Positions 1-5,694 of a DNA stretch of 5,694 nt are shown one piece after another (the first letter of the stretch is position 1; every line of letters begins with the position of its first letter). Both the position numbers and the translations under genes were made by a program. Under the pieces are notes generated by a model, which was not told where the DNA came from, searched no databases, and was given only the letters and a program-made list of their open reading frames with translations. Source of the stretch: Bacillota bacterium (GTDB lineage Bacteria; Bacillota_E; Sulfobacillia; Sulfobacillales; Sulfobacillaceae). The stretch lies in the NCBI GenBank assembly GCA_021802375.1, contig JAKAAL010000327.1, forward strand, positions 1 to 5,694. The letters run 5' to 3'.

Positions 1-35
1 TGCCTGTTTTCATATTCCTTGCCTCTGTCGGACAT
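1..35 (-). CDS. Start of a downstream gene overlapping the sigma gene; candidate anti-sigma factor (partial)
   Basis: An ATG at 35-33 opens a frame that reads MSDRGKEYENR and is still open at the window edge, so only the first 11 residues are visible. It is preceded by a very good ribosome binding site, AAGGGGAGGG at 50-41, whose GGAGG core lies 6 nt from the ATG. It overlaps the last 26 nt of the ECF sigma gene in another frame, the usual arrangement for translationally coupled sigma/anti-sigma pairs. The visible residues are charged and hydrophilic, which suits the cytoplasmic N-terminus of an anti-sigma factor but identifies no family. The function is inferred from position alone; another small protein or a further transporter subunit is possible. 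Confidence 0.55.
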   Translation of the reverse strand, partial: MSDRGKEYENR

Positions 36-576
36 GATAACCCTCCCCTTCTTCCCATGATGCTAAAGTACTTTGCATTAAACGATACGCTCGGGCCAGC
101 CGCGATTTCACCGTACCTAGAGGTATGTCCATCACCTCACTGATGTCCGCCAAAGAGAGATCTTGATAGAAATGCAATACCACAATGTGCCGTAGTTCTT
201 CAGGTAAACGGGCCAACAATTGCTCCAGAAGAATCCGATCCTCGATGTTATTGTCAACCGCTCCCAGCTGGTTCAATGAGTCCTCTAGCGGCTCGCTCTG
301 GCGACTTTGGGGTTTGCGCCAATAATCCGTCAAATTGTTCAGCGCTATCTGCCGAATCCAGGTTCTAAACCGCCGGGGTTGTTGACCGCGCTCGAGTGCC
401 TTCCATGCTTTGAGAAAGGTCTCTTGCACCAAATCTTCCACCATCTCAGGCGGACTTCCCGCCATCCTTATCAGACGAGCCAGAGGTTCTGCATACCGAT
501 CAAACAGGGGGCCCATTGCTTGCCGGTTGCCTTCAGTCACTTGGCGGCAAAGTTCTTCATCCGTGGGTGACACCAT
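10..576 (-). CDS. ECF-family RNA polymerase sigma factor (sigma-70 family, group 4)
   Basis: A 188-residue protein with the two-domain layout and usual length of extracytoplasmic-function sigma factors, which direct core RNA polymerase to a small set of promoters. Region 2 spans about residues 20-88: it contains DLVQETFLKAW (48-58, region 2.2, core binding) and FRTWIRQIALNNLTDYWRK (70-88, regions 2.3-2.4, -10 recognition). A variable acidic linker follows (about 89-111). Region 4 spans about 112-167, with LPEELRHIVVLHFYQDLS and a helix-turn-helix IPLGTVKSRLARAYRLM (151-167) for -35 recognition. There is no extra C-terminal domain. The ATG at 576 follows AAGGAGG at 587-581 with 4 nt spacing; the next codon, GTG at 573, has better 7-nt spacing and may be the true start. 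It lies 21 nt after the M1-like permease gene and overlaps a candidate anti-sigma gene. The family call is secure; the specific ECF group and its signal are not readable. Confidence 0.95.
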   Translation of the reverse strand: MVSPTDEELCRQVTEGNRQAMGPLFDRYAEPLARLIRMAGSPPEMVEDLVQETFLKAWKALERGQQPRRFRTWIRQIALNNLTDYWRKPQSRQSEPLEDSLNQLGAVDNNIEDRILLEQLLARLPEELRHIVVLHFYQDLSLADISEVMDIPLGTVKSRLARAYRLMQSTLASWEEGEGYHVRQRQGI

Positions 577-580
577 TCGC

Positions 581-587
581 CCTCCTT
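581..587 (-). promoter_or_regulatory. Ribosome binding site of the ECF sigma gene
   Basis: The minus strand reads AAGGAGG, a full match to the anti-Shine-Dalgarno complement, within the 21-nt gap after the preceding stop codon. It gives 4 nt spacing to ATG 576 and 7 nt to GTG 573. The gap is too short for a terminator and shows no promoter, so the sigma gene is most likely read from the upstream operon promoter. Confidence 0.8.
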
Positions 588-597
588 ATGCATCAGT

Positions 598-2556
598 TTA
601 AGGATATCGCAGCCGAGCCTGTTTGAGGACTTGGTCTATCTGAGTTCGCGTCAATGTTCCCCGTTGCAGCAAATGTCTGAACTGTAGGGCACTCCAATGA
701 AAACCAGCCGGAGACAGACTTCTCACTTCCCCTATCAACGGGCCCAGCCGATAGTTGTCCGCTAGTCCATAGCGTGCCAACATGGCCGACACCAAATGAT
801 GGGTCACGGATCCTTGCCTTACCAAACGTTGCCCTCCGGTAATCCAAAGATTGAGCAGGCGCCGAGGTAGGCCGCTTGCCATCTGGAACACCGGCTGATT
901 CACCGTGTTATCTCCTAAAGCGGTGCGCATCCCCGGAGCTACCGGATAAGAAGATTCGCTGTTGGCATGAGGCCATGCCGCCCGGGACAGGGACACAAAC
1001 GGCGGTTCCCACTCCATCGAGCCATTCCACACCAGCGACCCAGGATATGGTGGACCCAGAGCACGCATCAATCGTTTTAGCGTGGCGGCCCCGCGCAACG
1101 CTTGCATTACTTGACCGGTTTCATCCCCTCCGGCATAGATAAGTACACCCGCAAATGGCACCGGTGCCAAGTGTCCCAATACCAGGTTCATACCCCGCCC
1201 ATACCCAGTCAATGATCCGGTGCCGTTCAAACTGCCATAGCCACTGACCGCGGCCAGATCTTTCGGCGTCCAAATATGGACTTGCCAGGTCTGGTTCTCT
1301 TGGGTTGAGGTAAGAGGGTACCAGGTCGCGGCAGACAACAATGCTCCTGAAGGAGAGGCAAATGCGCTGACCGTGCTATTATATTCACCCCATAATATTA
1401 AACGACCGTTCCAAGACAGGTCCACTGTCACGTCCTGGCCCTGATGAATCAGATGGTCTACCCAAATCCACCCGTGTTTCCGGGCCGCATGCCATGAGAC
1501 CGAATGGCGATTCACCTCAACGTTGGTAATGTGAAATTCGGGGTTTAAGAAAAGCGGGATGCGGGACAAAGTCACTCGACTCGTGACATTCAGCACACCT
1601 TGTCCGCTGATCCACGACCCGTGTTCCATGCTAAGGGAAATATGTGATGCGGTAATCGCCACAGGTTCCTTTGGGCCCTGGTGAGCCCATGAAATGATTT
1701 GATTTTGCGTGATTCCTTGAGACGGTTGCCACAACCCATGGCCGAGTGGAAGAGAAATACCAATCACGGCCAACACCATAACCCCTGCCAAGGTTTTGCT
1801 CAGCCTGGTTCGACTAATTCCAGCCCAGATTGCTACCCACCAGGCGACAATTAAGAGAATGACCCACCCCGCAATCAGAGCCAAATCTTCCTCGAAGGGA
1901 CCAAATCCCCACACCGGGGACAAGGTGTCAGTAAGCCAACCGAAGGGGTTAATTTGAAACAGTGGGGCCCATCCGCTGTGCCACCAGCCAGTGGGACCGA
2001 TGGCCACCGTGGCCATGGCCGCCAGTATCGGGATAAGCAAGGCCATAACGCTTTTCCAAATGCTAAACAGCCACTGCCCCCAAAGGTATCCAAAAGAGAG
2101 CATGAGAAGATTACCCAAAAACAAAATGCCCATGCCATCCCGTGCGGTGTAAAGGAGCCAAGAACTGCTCGTCCAAAACCCGGCGTCAACGTGCCATAAG
2201 GTGCACAAAAAAGTGAAAACGGTCCCGCTGATGCCGATGGCAAGCAATACCACTACTTGACCCGCGACACGCACCCCTGGGCGGACGGGCCACGCTCCGC
2301 CAATCCAACGCGCACGACCGCCGCGCTCAATTTCCGAAAGCCTGGTGCCTAAGAGCACATAGAGTAGCGGCGCAATGGGCAGCACGGTAAGATTGAGACA
2401 TAAAATCAACGGCGAAGTACCCTGACCGCCTAAAAAAACCACATAACTAACAGGCCAAATTCCGGCAGCAACCAGCCAAATCCACCAAGTCCTGCTTCTC
2501 CACTGATATCGCCACAATATTTGCATTTCTGCCCATACTTGCCCGACCATGGTCAC
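598..2556 (-). CDS. ABC-2-type membrane protein fused to an M1 aminopeptidase-like extracytoplasmic domain that lacks the zinc motif
   Basis: A 652-residue protein when started at GTG 2556. That start overlaps the upstream stop as GTGA and follows AAAGGGGGAG at 2572-2563 with 6 nt spacing; ATG 2550 is the alternative. Residues 23-275 hold about seven hydrophobic helices (about 23-43, 49-70, 96-120, 138-160, 163-186, 225-247, 256-274), as in ABC-2 permeases. Residues 276-652 are soluble, rich in beta-strand patterns, Trp and Ser/Thr, and free of cysteine; an odd helix number with N-in topology places them outside the membrane. The segment 303-385 resembles the N-terminal beta domain of M1 aminopeptidases. 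WYP (412-414), the sugar-free loop P..AAVSGYGSLNG (431-444), GPPYPGSL (501-508) and MEWEPP (514-519) resemble M1 landmarks, but no HExxH zinc site is present, so catalysis is unlikely. Proteins joining an ABC-2 permease to an M1 peptidase are known, and this looks like a shortened, non-catalytic relative. It is probably the second membrane subunit of the adjacent exporter. The permease call is firm; the M1 relation is inferred from motifs. Confidence 0.75.
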   Translation of the reverse strand: MTMVGQVWAEMQILWRYQWRSRTWWIWLVAAGIWPVSYVVFLGGQGTSPLILCLNLTVLPIAPLLYVLLGTRLSEIERGGRARWIGGAWPVRPGVRVAGQVVVLLAIGISGTVFTFLCTLWHVDAGFWTSSSWLLYTARDGMGILFLGNLLMLSFGYLWGQWLFSIWKSVMALLIPILAAMATVAIGPTGWWHSGWAPLFQINPFGWLTDTLSPVWGFGPFEEDLALIAGWVILLIVAWWVAIWAGISRTRLSKTLAGVMVLAVIGISLPLGHGLWQPSQGITQNQIISWAHQGPKEPVAITASHISLSMEHGSWISGQGVLNVTSRVTLSRIPLFLNPEFHITNVEVNRHSVSWHAARKHGWIWVDHLIHQGQDVTVDLSWNGRLILWGEYNSTVSAFASPSGALLSAATWYPLTSTQENQTWQVHIWTPKDLAAVSGYGSLNGTGSLTGYGRGMNLVLGHLAPVPFAGVLIYAGGDETGQVMQALRGAATLKRLMRALGPPYPGSLVWNGSMEWEPPFVSLSRAAWPHANSESSYPVAPGMRTALGDNTVNQPVFQMASGLPRRLLNLWITGGQRLVRQGSVTHHLVSAMLARYGLADNYRLGPLIGEVRSLSPAGFHWSALQFRHLLQRGTLTRTQIDQVLKQARLRYP

Positions 2557-3263
2557 TGGTAGCTCCCCCTTTGACGATGCCAATGAAATCCGCATACTGC
2601 TAGTCCCGCCATCAACACGGACACAAGGGCGACCACGATCCGGTTTTCTAGCAGCGGCCAAGACCACATTTGATTACGAGCGGCAAACAGCACCAGTTCG
2701 TCCCGACGGGGATGGGGAAAGGGCAAATTGCGAACCCCAAGCCCGCCGGTCACAAGAAGAATAAGGACGACTAATCCCGCCCATAAATCCGTCGTCCACT
2801 CCACCGCTGCCAAAACCGCAAACGTGACGAATAGGACGTCAGGAATAACTGAAAGCAGGTCTCTCCCCACCGGAAACGAAAACCCCATCAGTCTCGCGAT
2901 GACCTCTACCAATAGGATCCAAGCCACCGAAAAGCTTAGGCACGAGGTCACTCGCAACAGGAAAAGCCAGAAGCTGGCAATGGGGTAAGTTAGATAAAGA
3001 ACGCGCCGGGAAGCTAGGATATCCGACTCCATGACCAGCACCGGCAGTGAAGACAATAGCGGCACGAGCAACCCCAACAAATTGGAAAAATACCATCCTG
3101 ACGCCATCATCCAATAGTGCCGGAAATCTAAAGCACTAGGATAAGGCCCCGGAAGCTTGCCTTTGCTGATGATGACCACAACGGCTAATAGAATCACTAC
3201 GCCAGTCATTATCATTAAAGCGGTTTTGGGGATTCTTGCCCATTCACTCTGCAAACGTTGCAT
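2553..3263 (-). CDS. ABC-2-type transporter permease, six-helix subunit
   Basis: A 236-residue integral membrane protein with a short cytoplasmic N-terminus (QRLQSEWARIPKT) and about six hydrophobic helices, near residues 14-33, 57-79, 96-120, 136-155, 158-174 and 206-226. Size and helix spacing fit ABC-2-type permeases, which form the membrane channel of export ABC systems. The cytoplasmic loop after helix 2 (MESDILASRRVLYLTYPI, 78-95) matches the conserved position where such permeases carry an E..R..G/R..YL..P pattern that contacts the ATPase. The ATG at 3263 follows GAGGG at 3274-3270 with 6 nt spacing. The gene begins 20 nt inside the end of the ATPase gene and its stop codon overlaps the start of the following membrane gene (GTGA), so all three are probably made in fixed proportion. 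Substrate is unknown; sequence similarity between permeases of this type is weak, so the call rests on topology and on the neighbouring ATPase. Confidence 0.85.
   Translation of the reverse strand: MQRLQSEWARIPKTALMIMTGVVILLAVVVIISKGKLPGPYPSALDFRHYWMMASGWYFSNLLGLLVPLLSSLPVLVMESDILASRRVLYLTYPIASFWLFLLRVTSCLSFSVAWILLVEVIARLMGFSFPVGRDLLSVIPDVLFVTFAVLAAVEWTTDLWAGLVVLILLVTGGLGVRNLPFPHPRRDELVLFAARNQMWSWPLLENRIVVALVSVLMAGLAVCGFHWHRQRGSYQ
2563..2572 (-). promoter_or_regulatory. Ribosome binding site that fixes the start of the M1-like permease
   Basis: The minus strand reads AAAGGGGGAG inside the last codons of the upstream permease gene. It is 6 nt from GTG 2556 and 12 nt from ATG 2550. The normal spacing, plus the 4-nt GTGA overlap with the upstream TGA, argues for the GTG start rather than the more distant in-frame ATG at 2667, which would impose a long overlap and add a polar, arginine-rich leader. 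Confidence 0.7.
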
Positions 3264-4182
3264 CCGCCGCCCTCAGTTCTGGAAAATTCACCAATGCCAG
3301 GTATCCGTCTTCGAGATCTGGGGATGCTGTGGCAGAGTGCCCGTCGGGATCCCGGGTTAAATAGCGTACTGTAACGGTTTCACCAGACGATGCAATCCGC
3401 ACCACGACTCGCTCAACAGGTTGCATAGTATTGGGGCGAATCATCCACCGATCTGCCTCTTGTTCCCAGTCGGAAAGCGAAAAACTCTGCTGAAACACTA
3501 AGCCATCGGCTTTACGTACAATGGAAGGTACCGAACCCTCTGCCAACAACTGCCCATGATCCAAGATTCCCACGGTATCGGCTAATCCTTCGATATCAGA
3601 CACAATATGGGTGGACAAAACGATGGTGGTGGTAGATGACCACTGCTGCAAGAGGTTTTTCAAATGCACACGTTCACTAGGATCCAACCCTGCCGTCGGC
3701 TCATCCAAAATCAAAAGGGGCGGGGTGCCCAAAAGCGCTTGGGCAATACCCACCCTCTGCTTGGTCCCTCCCGAGAGTTTGGCAATCCGGGTATTAAACC
3801 ACTCGTCCAATCCCATCCAGGCACTGACCTGTCGGACCGCACCTGGATTATGGCCAGTTCCTTTCATAACAGCCGCATAATGCAGGTACTCCTGAATTGT
3901 AAGATGTTCTAATAAACCATACTGTTGCGGCACATAGCCCAACATATGGCGAATCTGGCGATCATCGCGGGGGCGCTGCCACTGATCAACCCGTATTTCG
4001 CCGTGTGTCGGTTGCATAACCGTCGCCAAAATCTTCAATAGGGTGGATTTGCCCGCCCCGTTGGCACCTAATAAGCCAAAGATGCCTCCACTAAGGCAGA
4101 GGTTGATATGCTTGAGAATAGTCTTCTTGCCGATACTATGAGATAAATCATTCACTAATAATTCGGGTGCTGCCACCGACAC
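3244..4182 (-). CDS. ABC transporter ATP-binding protein (ABC-2 exporter ATPase)
   Basis: A 312-residue nucleotide-binding protein that hydrolyses ATP on the cytoplasmic face to drive the two membrane proteins encoded after it. All ATPase motifs are intact: Walker A GANGAGKST (39-47), Q-loop PQQYGL (85-90), signature LSGGTKQR (136-143), Walker B LLILDEP (156-162), D-loop GLD (165-167) and H-loop histidine in STHI (H192). A C-terminal extension of about 85 residues after 225 ends with PDLEDGYLALV (288-298), which matches the P.LED.F..L motif typical of CcmA/drug-exporter type ATPases paired with ABC-2 permeases. The first codon is GTG at 4182; AAGGGGG at 4192-4186 is only 3 nt away, whereas GTG 4176 (codon 3) would have 9 nt spacing and may be the real start, giving 310 residues. 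It is the first gene of the tight cluster, 114 nt after the HD-domain gene. Family assignment is secure; substrate is not visible. Confidence 0.95.
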   Translation of the reverse strand: MSVAAPELLVNDLSHSIGKKTILKHINLCLSGGIFGLLGANGAGKSTLLKILATVMQPTHGEIRVDQWQRPRDDRQIRHMLGYVPQQYGLLEHLTIQEYLHYAAVMKGTGHNPGAVRQVSAWMGLDEWFNTRIAKLSGGTKQRVGIAQALLGTPPLLILDEPTAGLDPSERVHLKNLLQQWSSTTTIVLSTHIVSDIEGLADTVGILDHGQLLAEGSVPSIVRKADGLVFQQSFSLSDWEQEADRWMIRPNTMQPVERVVVRIASSGETVTVRYLTRDPDGHSATASPDLEDGYLALVNFPELRAADATFAE

Positions 4183-4185
4183 CTG

Positions 4186-4192
4186 CCCCCTT
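4186..4192 (-). promoter_or_regulatory. Ribosome binding site of the ABC ATPase gene
   Basis: The minus strand reads AAGGGGG. Spacing is 3 nt to GTG 4182 and 9 nt to GTG 4176; because the other genes here use 4-7 nt from their core, either GTG could be used, with 4176 less strained. Confidence 0.65.
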
Positions 4193-4196
4193 AGTC

Positions 4197-4214
4197 CGTC
4201 TATGATTAAAGACG
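4197..4214. repeat. Inverted repeat CGTCT-N8-AGACG upstream of the ATPase ribosome binding site
   Basis: Two perfect 5-bp arms (4197-4201 and 4210-4214) flank an AT-rich 8-bp centre (ATGATTAA). It sits 5 nt upstream of the AAGGGGG ribosome binding site. It could be a regulator site or a weak mRNA hairpin near the start; 5-bp arms also occur by chance. Confidence 0.35.
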
Positions 4215-4239
4215 TTCCCCTGAGCAGATTCGGATCACG

Positions 4240-4265
4240 CCCACTAAAAATCGTGGGACAGTCCC
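4240..4265. repeat. Two overlapping inverted repeats in the operon leader
   Basis: GGGACAGTCCC at 4255-4265 is an 11-bp palindrome with one central base. It shares GGG (4255-4257) with a second inverted repeat, CCCAC (4240-4244) and GTGGG (4253-4257), separated by 8 bp. The palindrome lies roughly 15-25 bp beyond the candidate -10 box, a common place for a repressor site. The second repeat could form a 5-bp hairpin in the RNA, but its T-run is in the loop, not after the stem, so it is not a normal terminator. Confidence 0.35.
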
Positions 4266-4280
4266 GGCAACAGACACCCT

Positions 4281-4311
4281 ATAATAATTGCTGACGCTAC
4301 TCTTTTGGCAA
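4281..4311 (-). promoter_or_regulatory. Candidate sigma-A-type promoter for the ABC/sigma operon
   Basis: The minus strand shows TTGCCA at 4311-4306 (5 of 6 to TTGACA) and TATTAT at 4286-4281 (5 of 6 to TATAAT), with a 19-bp spacer, slightly longer than the ideal 17. The -35 box lies in the last codons of the HD-domain gene. Transcription would start near 4274 and leave a leader of about 90-100 nt containing the inverted repeats. It is the best promoter-like match in the only sizeable gap of the window, but the long spacer keeps it tentative. Confidence 0.35.
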
Positions 4312-5694
4312 CGGGAGCACTTCTCCGGTATAAATGGCCAGGCGATAACGGCGATCATAGCGACGGTCGACGTTAGACTCGTCAATGGTTAAAACACTAC
4401 CATTAAGCGACATAGGGGCAATGTAGGCATTACGGCGTGTCATGGCCGCAGACAATCCATCAACAAGTTGAAAAATGCGCATCATAGGCTTTAGTGCCGA
4501 GGGGAAGTCAGGTGGCAACTCCGTTTCTCGGGTATGGTGATAACGAATCAGCCATTCTACATCCGTCGTCACATGGTAGTCCTTGTGGGCCCAATCCGCA
4601 CTGCGCGCCGCATGAAGATATCCAGGTTCAAACGTATCCCGGGGAACAAACATCTCCCCTGCCCTCAAAGTAGGTTGCGCTTTGCCTATATCATGAAAAA
4701 TAAAGGCTTGGACCAGGGTATCTTTGTCGACCCCCACCAGTTGAAACACTCCAATGTCCTTTAGTTCCGCCATAATTCGCAAACCATTGATCACATGGTG
4801 ATAGGTGCCATCTGGAATGACGCCGGTGACCCGTGCTTGCCCGGTTCCCGGATCATAGATGTCTTGATATTCGGGGGAGGATTTGAGTTTAGCTTCTACC
4901 TTACTGTTGGGCAAGGTGAGGCTAAATGCCATTTCTAGTTCTCGCTGTTGTTGATAGGCACTGACTTCAGCTTGCTTTTGGGGAGTAATGTCCATGAAGG
5001 TAATCAACACAGCCCGCACTTTCCCCTGCTCCCGGATGGTAGCGAATTTAAACAGCACATGACGACCATTTGGTAGCAGCAATTGCCGCTCGCCGCGGTC
5101 GGCGGCTCCCGCCAGTACCTTAGGCACTGCACTGACTTTCAAATATTCCCGCATATGGGGAAACAAATATTGAGCCAACTCCTCATAGGGTTTCCCCACT
5201 ACCTGCCCCATATCAACACTCAAGATCTCGGCCCCCGCCGGATTCAGCATTCGGGTGGTGCCTCGATCATCCACGATAATCAACCCAGTATACAACGCAT
5301 CCAAAACATACTGCTGCAACTGAGCCAGCGGAATATTTCTCCAACTTTCGTCAATAACAGGTTCCGGTGTCGGCTCCCATTCGCGCGACACGACCCCCAA
5401 CAATTTCCCTTCAAAGACCACGGGGATAGAAGACCAATCGGGATGATTACGAAATAATGGCAGCAAGACCTCCGCTTCATCATCGGGAGATACCGTAGCC
5501 ACTTCGTTCTGGGGCACCATTAGCTGCTCCAAAGTGGTGGCCAATTTGGCATGAGAATCTTCTAGACGCACCACGCCCATTAACCGTTGCTCGTGATCAA
5601 CAACATAAAGGATACGATGTGGGCTGGTTTTCACCATCCACTGAATTAATAGGGCGGAGTCCTCGGGATACCCTGAAAGATAGTCGCTGCCATT
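4297..5694 (-). CDS. CBS-PAS-HD domain signalling protein, 5' end outside the window (partial)
   Basis: The visible 465 residues are numbered from the window edge. The first methionine, at 5637, is not a believable start: it has no ribosome binding site, and 19 open codons precede it, including YPEDSALLIQW, which completes a CBS repeat. Two CBS-like repeats occupy about 1-45 (ILYVVDHEQRLMGVV) and 55-105 (IPVVFEGKLLGVV); such pairs bind adenine nucleotides in known proteins. A PAS sensory domain follows (about 122-243: GLIIVDDRGTTRMLNPAGAE, then a PAC-like LITFMDITPQKQAE), with a short helical linker. The HD phosphohydrolase domain covers about 298-420: HH (299-300), FHDIGK with H334-D335, HH (386-387) and D412 in QLVDGLSA are likely metal ligands. 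The layout resembles HD-GYP cyclic-di-GMP phosphodiesterases, but GYP is missing. No membrane helix is visible, so it is probably cytoplasmic. Its nucleotide substrate cannot be read. The stop codon is 114 nt before the ABC operon, so cotranscription is possible but unproven. Confidence 0.85.
   Translation of the reverse strand, partial: NGSDYLSGYPEDSALLIQWMVKTSPHRILYVVDHEQRLMGVVRLEDSHAKLATTLEQLMVPQNEVATVSPDDEAEVLLPLFRNHPDWSSIPVVFEGKLLGVVSREWEPTPEPVIDESWRNIPLAQLQQYVLDALYTGLIIVDDRGTTRMLNPAGAEILSVDMGQVVGKPYEELAQYLFPHMREYLKVSAVPKVLAGAADRGERQLLLPNGRHVLFKFATIREQGKVRAVLITFMDITPQKQAEVSAYQQQRELEMAFSLTLPNSKVEAKLKSSPEYQDIYDPGTGQARVTGVIPDGTYHHVINGLRIMAELKDIGVFQLVGVDKDTLVQAFIFHDIGKAQPTLRAGEMFVPRDTFEPGYLHAARSADWAHKDYHVTTDVEWLIRYHHTRETELPPDFPSALKPMMRIFQLVDGLSAAMTRRNAYIAPMSLNGSVLTIDESNVDRRYDRRYRLAIYTGEVLPLPKE

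Noticed and set aside
307..570. Plus-strand open frame opposite the ECF sigma gene
   Set aside because: It is antisense to the conserved region 2 of the sigma factor and has no motif or neighbouring gene on that strand.
598..1660. Active M1 aminopeptidase assignment
   Set aside because: No HExxH motif or downstream glutamate ligand context is present, so only a non-catalytic resemblance is claimed.
1875..2243. 122-codon minus-strand open frame within the M1-like permease gene
   Set aside because: It is an alternate frame of the membrane region of a well-supported gene; its length is explained by the hydrophobic coding sequence and it has no supporting context.
2557..2667. Extended N-terminus of the M1-like permease from ATG 2667
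   Set aside because: It would overlap the upstream permease by 115 nt and add a polar Arg-rich leader; GTG 2556 has a better ribosome binding site and a coupling overlap.
4240..4257. CCCAC-N8-GTGGG as a terminator for the HD-domain gene
   Set aside because: The stem is only 5 bp and the T-run sits in the loop rather than after the stem, so it does not fit an intrinsic terminator. No other terminator was found in the gap.
5083..5457. 124-codon plus-strand open frame opposite the PAS domain region
   Set aside because: It lies wholly antisense to a gene with clear CBS, PAS and HD domains, has no recognisable motif, and its composition is what a shadow frame would give.

Overview
The window looks like chromosomal DNA from a bacterium of the Firmicutes type. 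The ribosome binding sites are strong and purine-rich (AAGGAGG, AAGGGGG, GGGGAGGG), GTG starts are used alongside ATG, base composition is near 50% GC by eye, and the gene families are familiar from Gram-positive bacteria. An acidophilic lineage such as Sulfobacillus would fit, but that is an impression, not a demonstration. All genes lie on the minus strand, so transcription runs from high to low coordinates. No tRNA, rRNA, CRISPR array, insertion sequence or phage feature was seen.

Layout in transcription order. (1) From 5694 to 4297 is the 3' part of a signalling gene whose start lies outside the window. It encodes two CBS-like repeats, a PAS domain and an HD phosphohydrolase domain. (2) A 114-nt gap (4183-4296) holds a possible sigma-A-type promoter and several short inverted repeats. 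(3) Next is a tight cluster: an ABC ATPase (4182-3244), a six-helix ABC-2 permease (3263-2553), and a 652-residue protein with about seven membrane helices and a large extracytoplasmic domain that resembles an M1 aminopeptidase without its zinc motif (2556-598). An ECF sigma factor follows (576-10). (4) At the low-coordinate edge, a new reading frame with an excellent ribosome binding site starts at 35, inside the end of the sigma gene, and runs off the window. By position it is a candidate anti-sigma factor.

The cluster genes overlap by 20 nt, overlap by 4 nt (GTGA), are separated by 21 nt, and overlap by 26 nt, so they are very probably one translationally coupled operon. The ATPase would power a heteromeric ABC-2 exporter made of the two membrane proteins, and the sigma factor with its presumed partner would control it or respond to it. 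The logic recalls the Bacillus subtilis sigY-yxlCDEFG operon, which also joins an ECF sigma factor to an ABC ATPase and permease, but here the transporter genes come first. The substrate cannot be read from the sequence. The most unusual items are the permease with an apparently inactive peptidase-like domain, the exporter-first sigma operon, and the CBS-PAS-HD protein that keeps the likely metal ligands of an HD-GYP-like enzyme but lacks the GYP motif.
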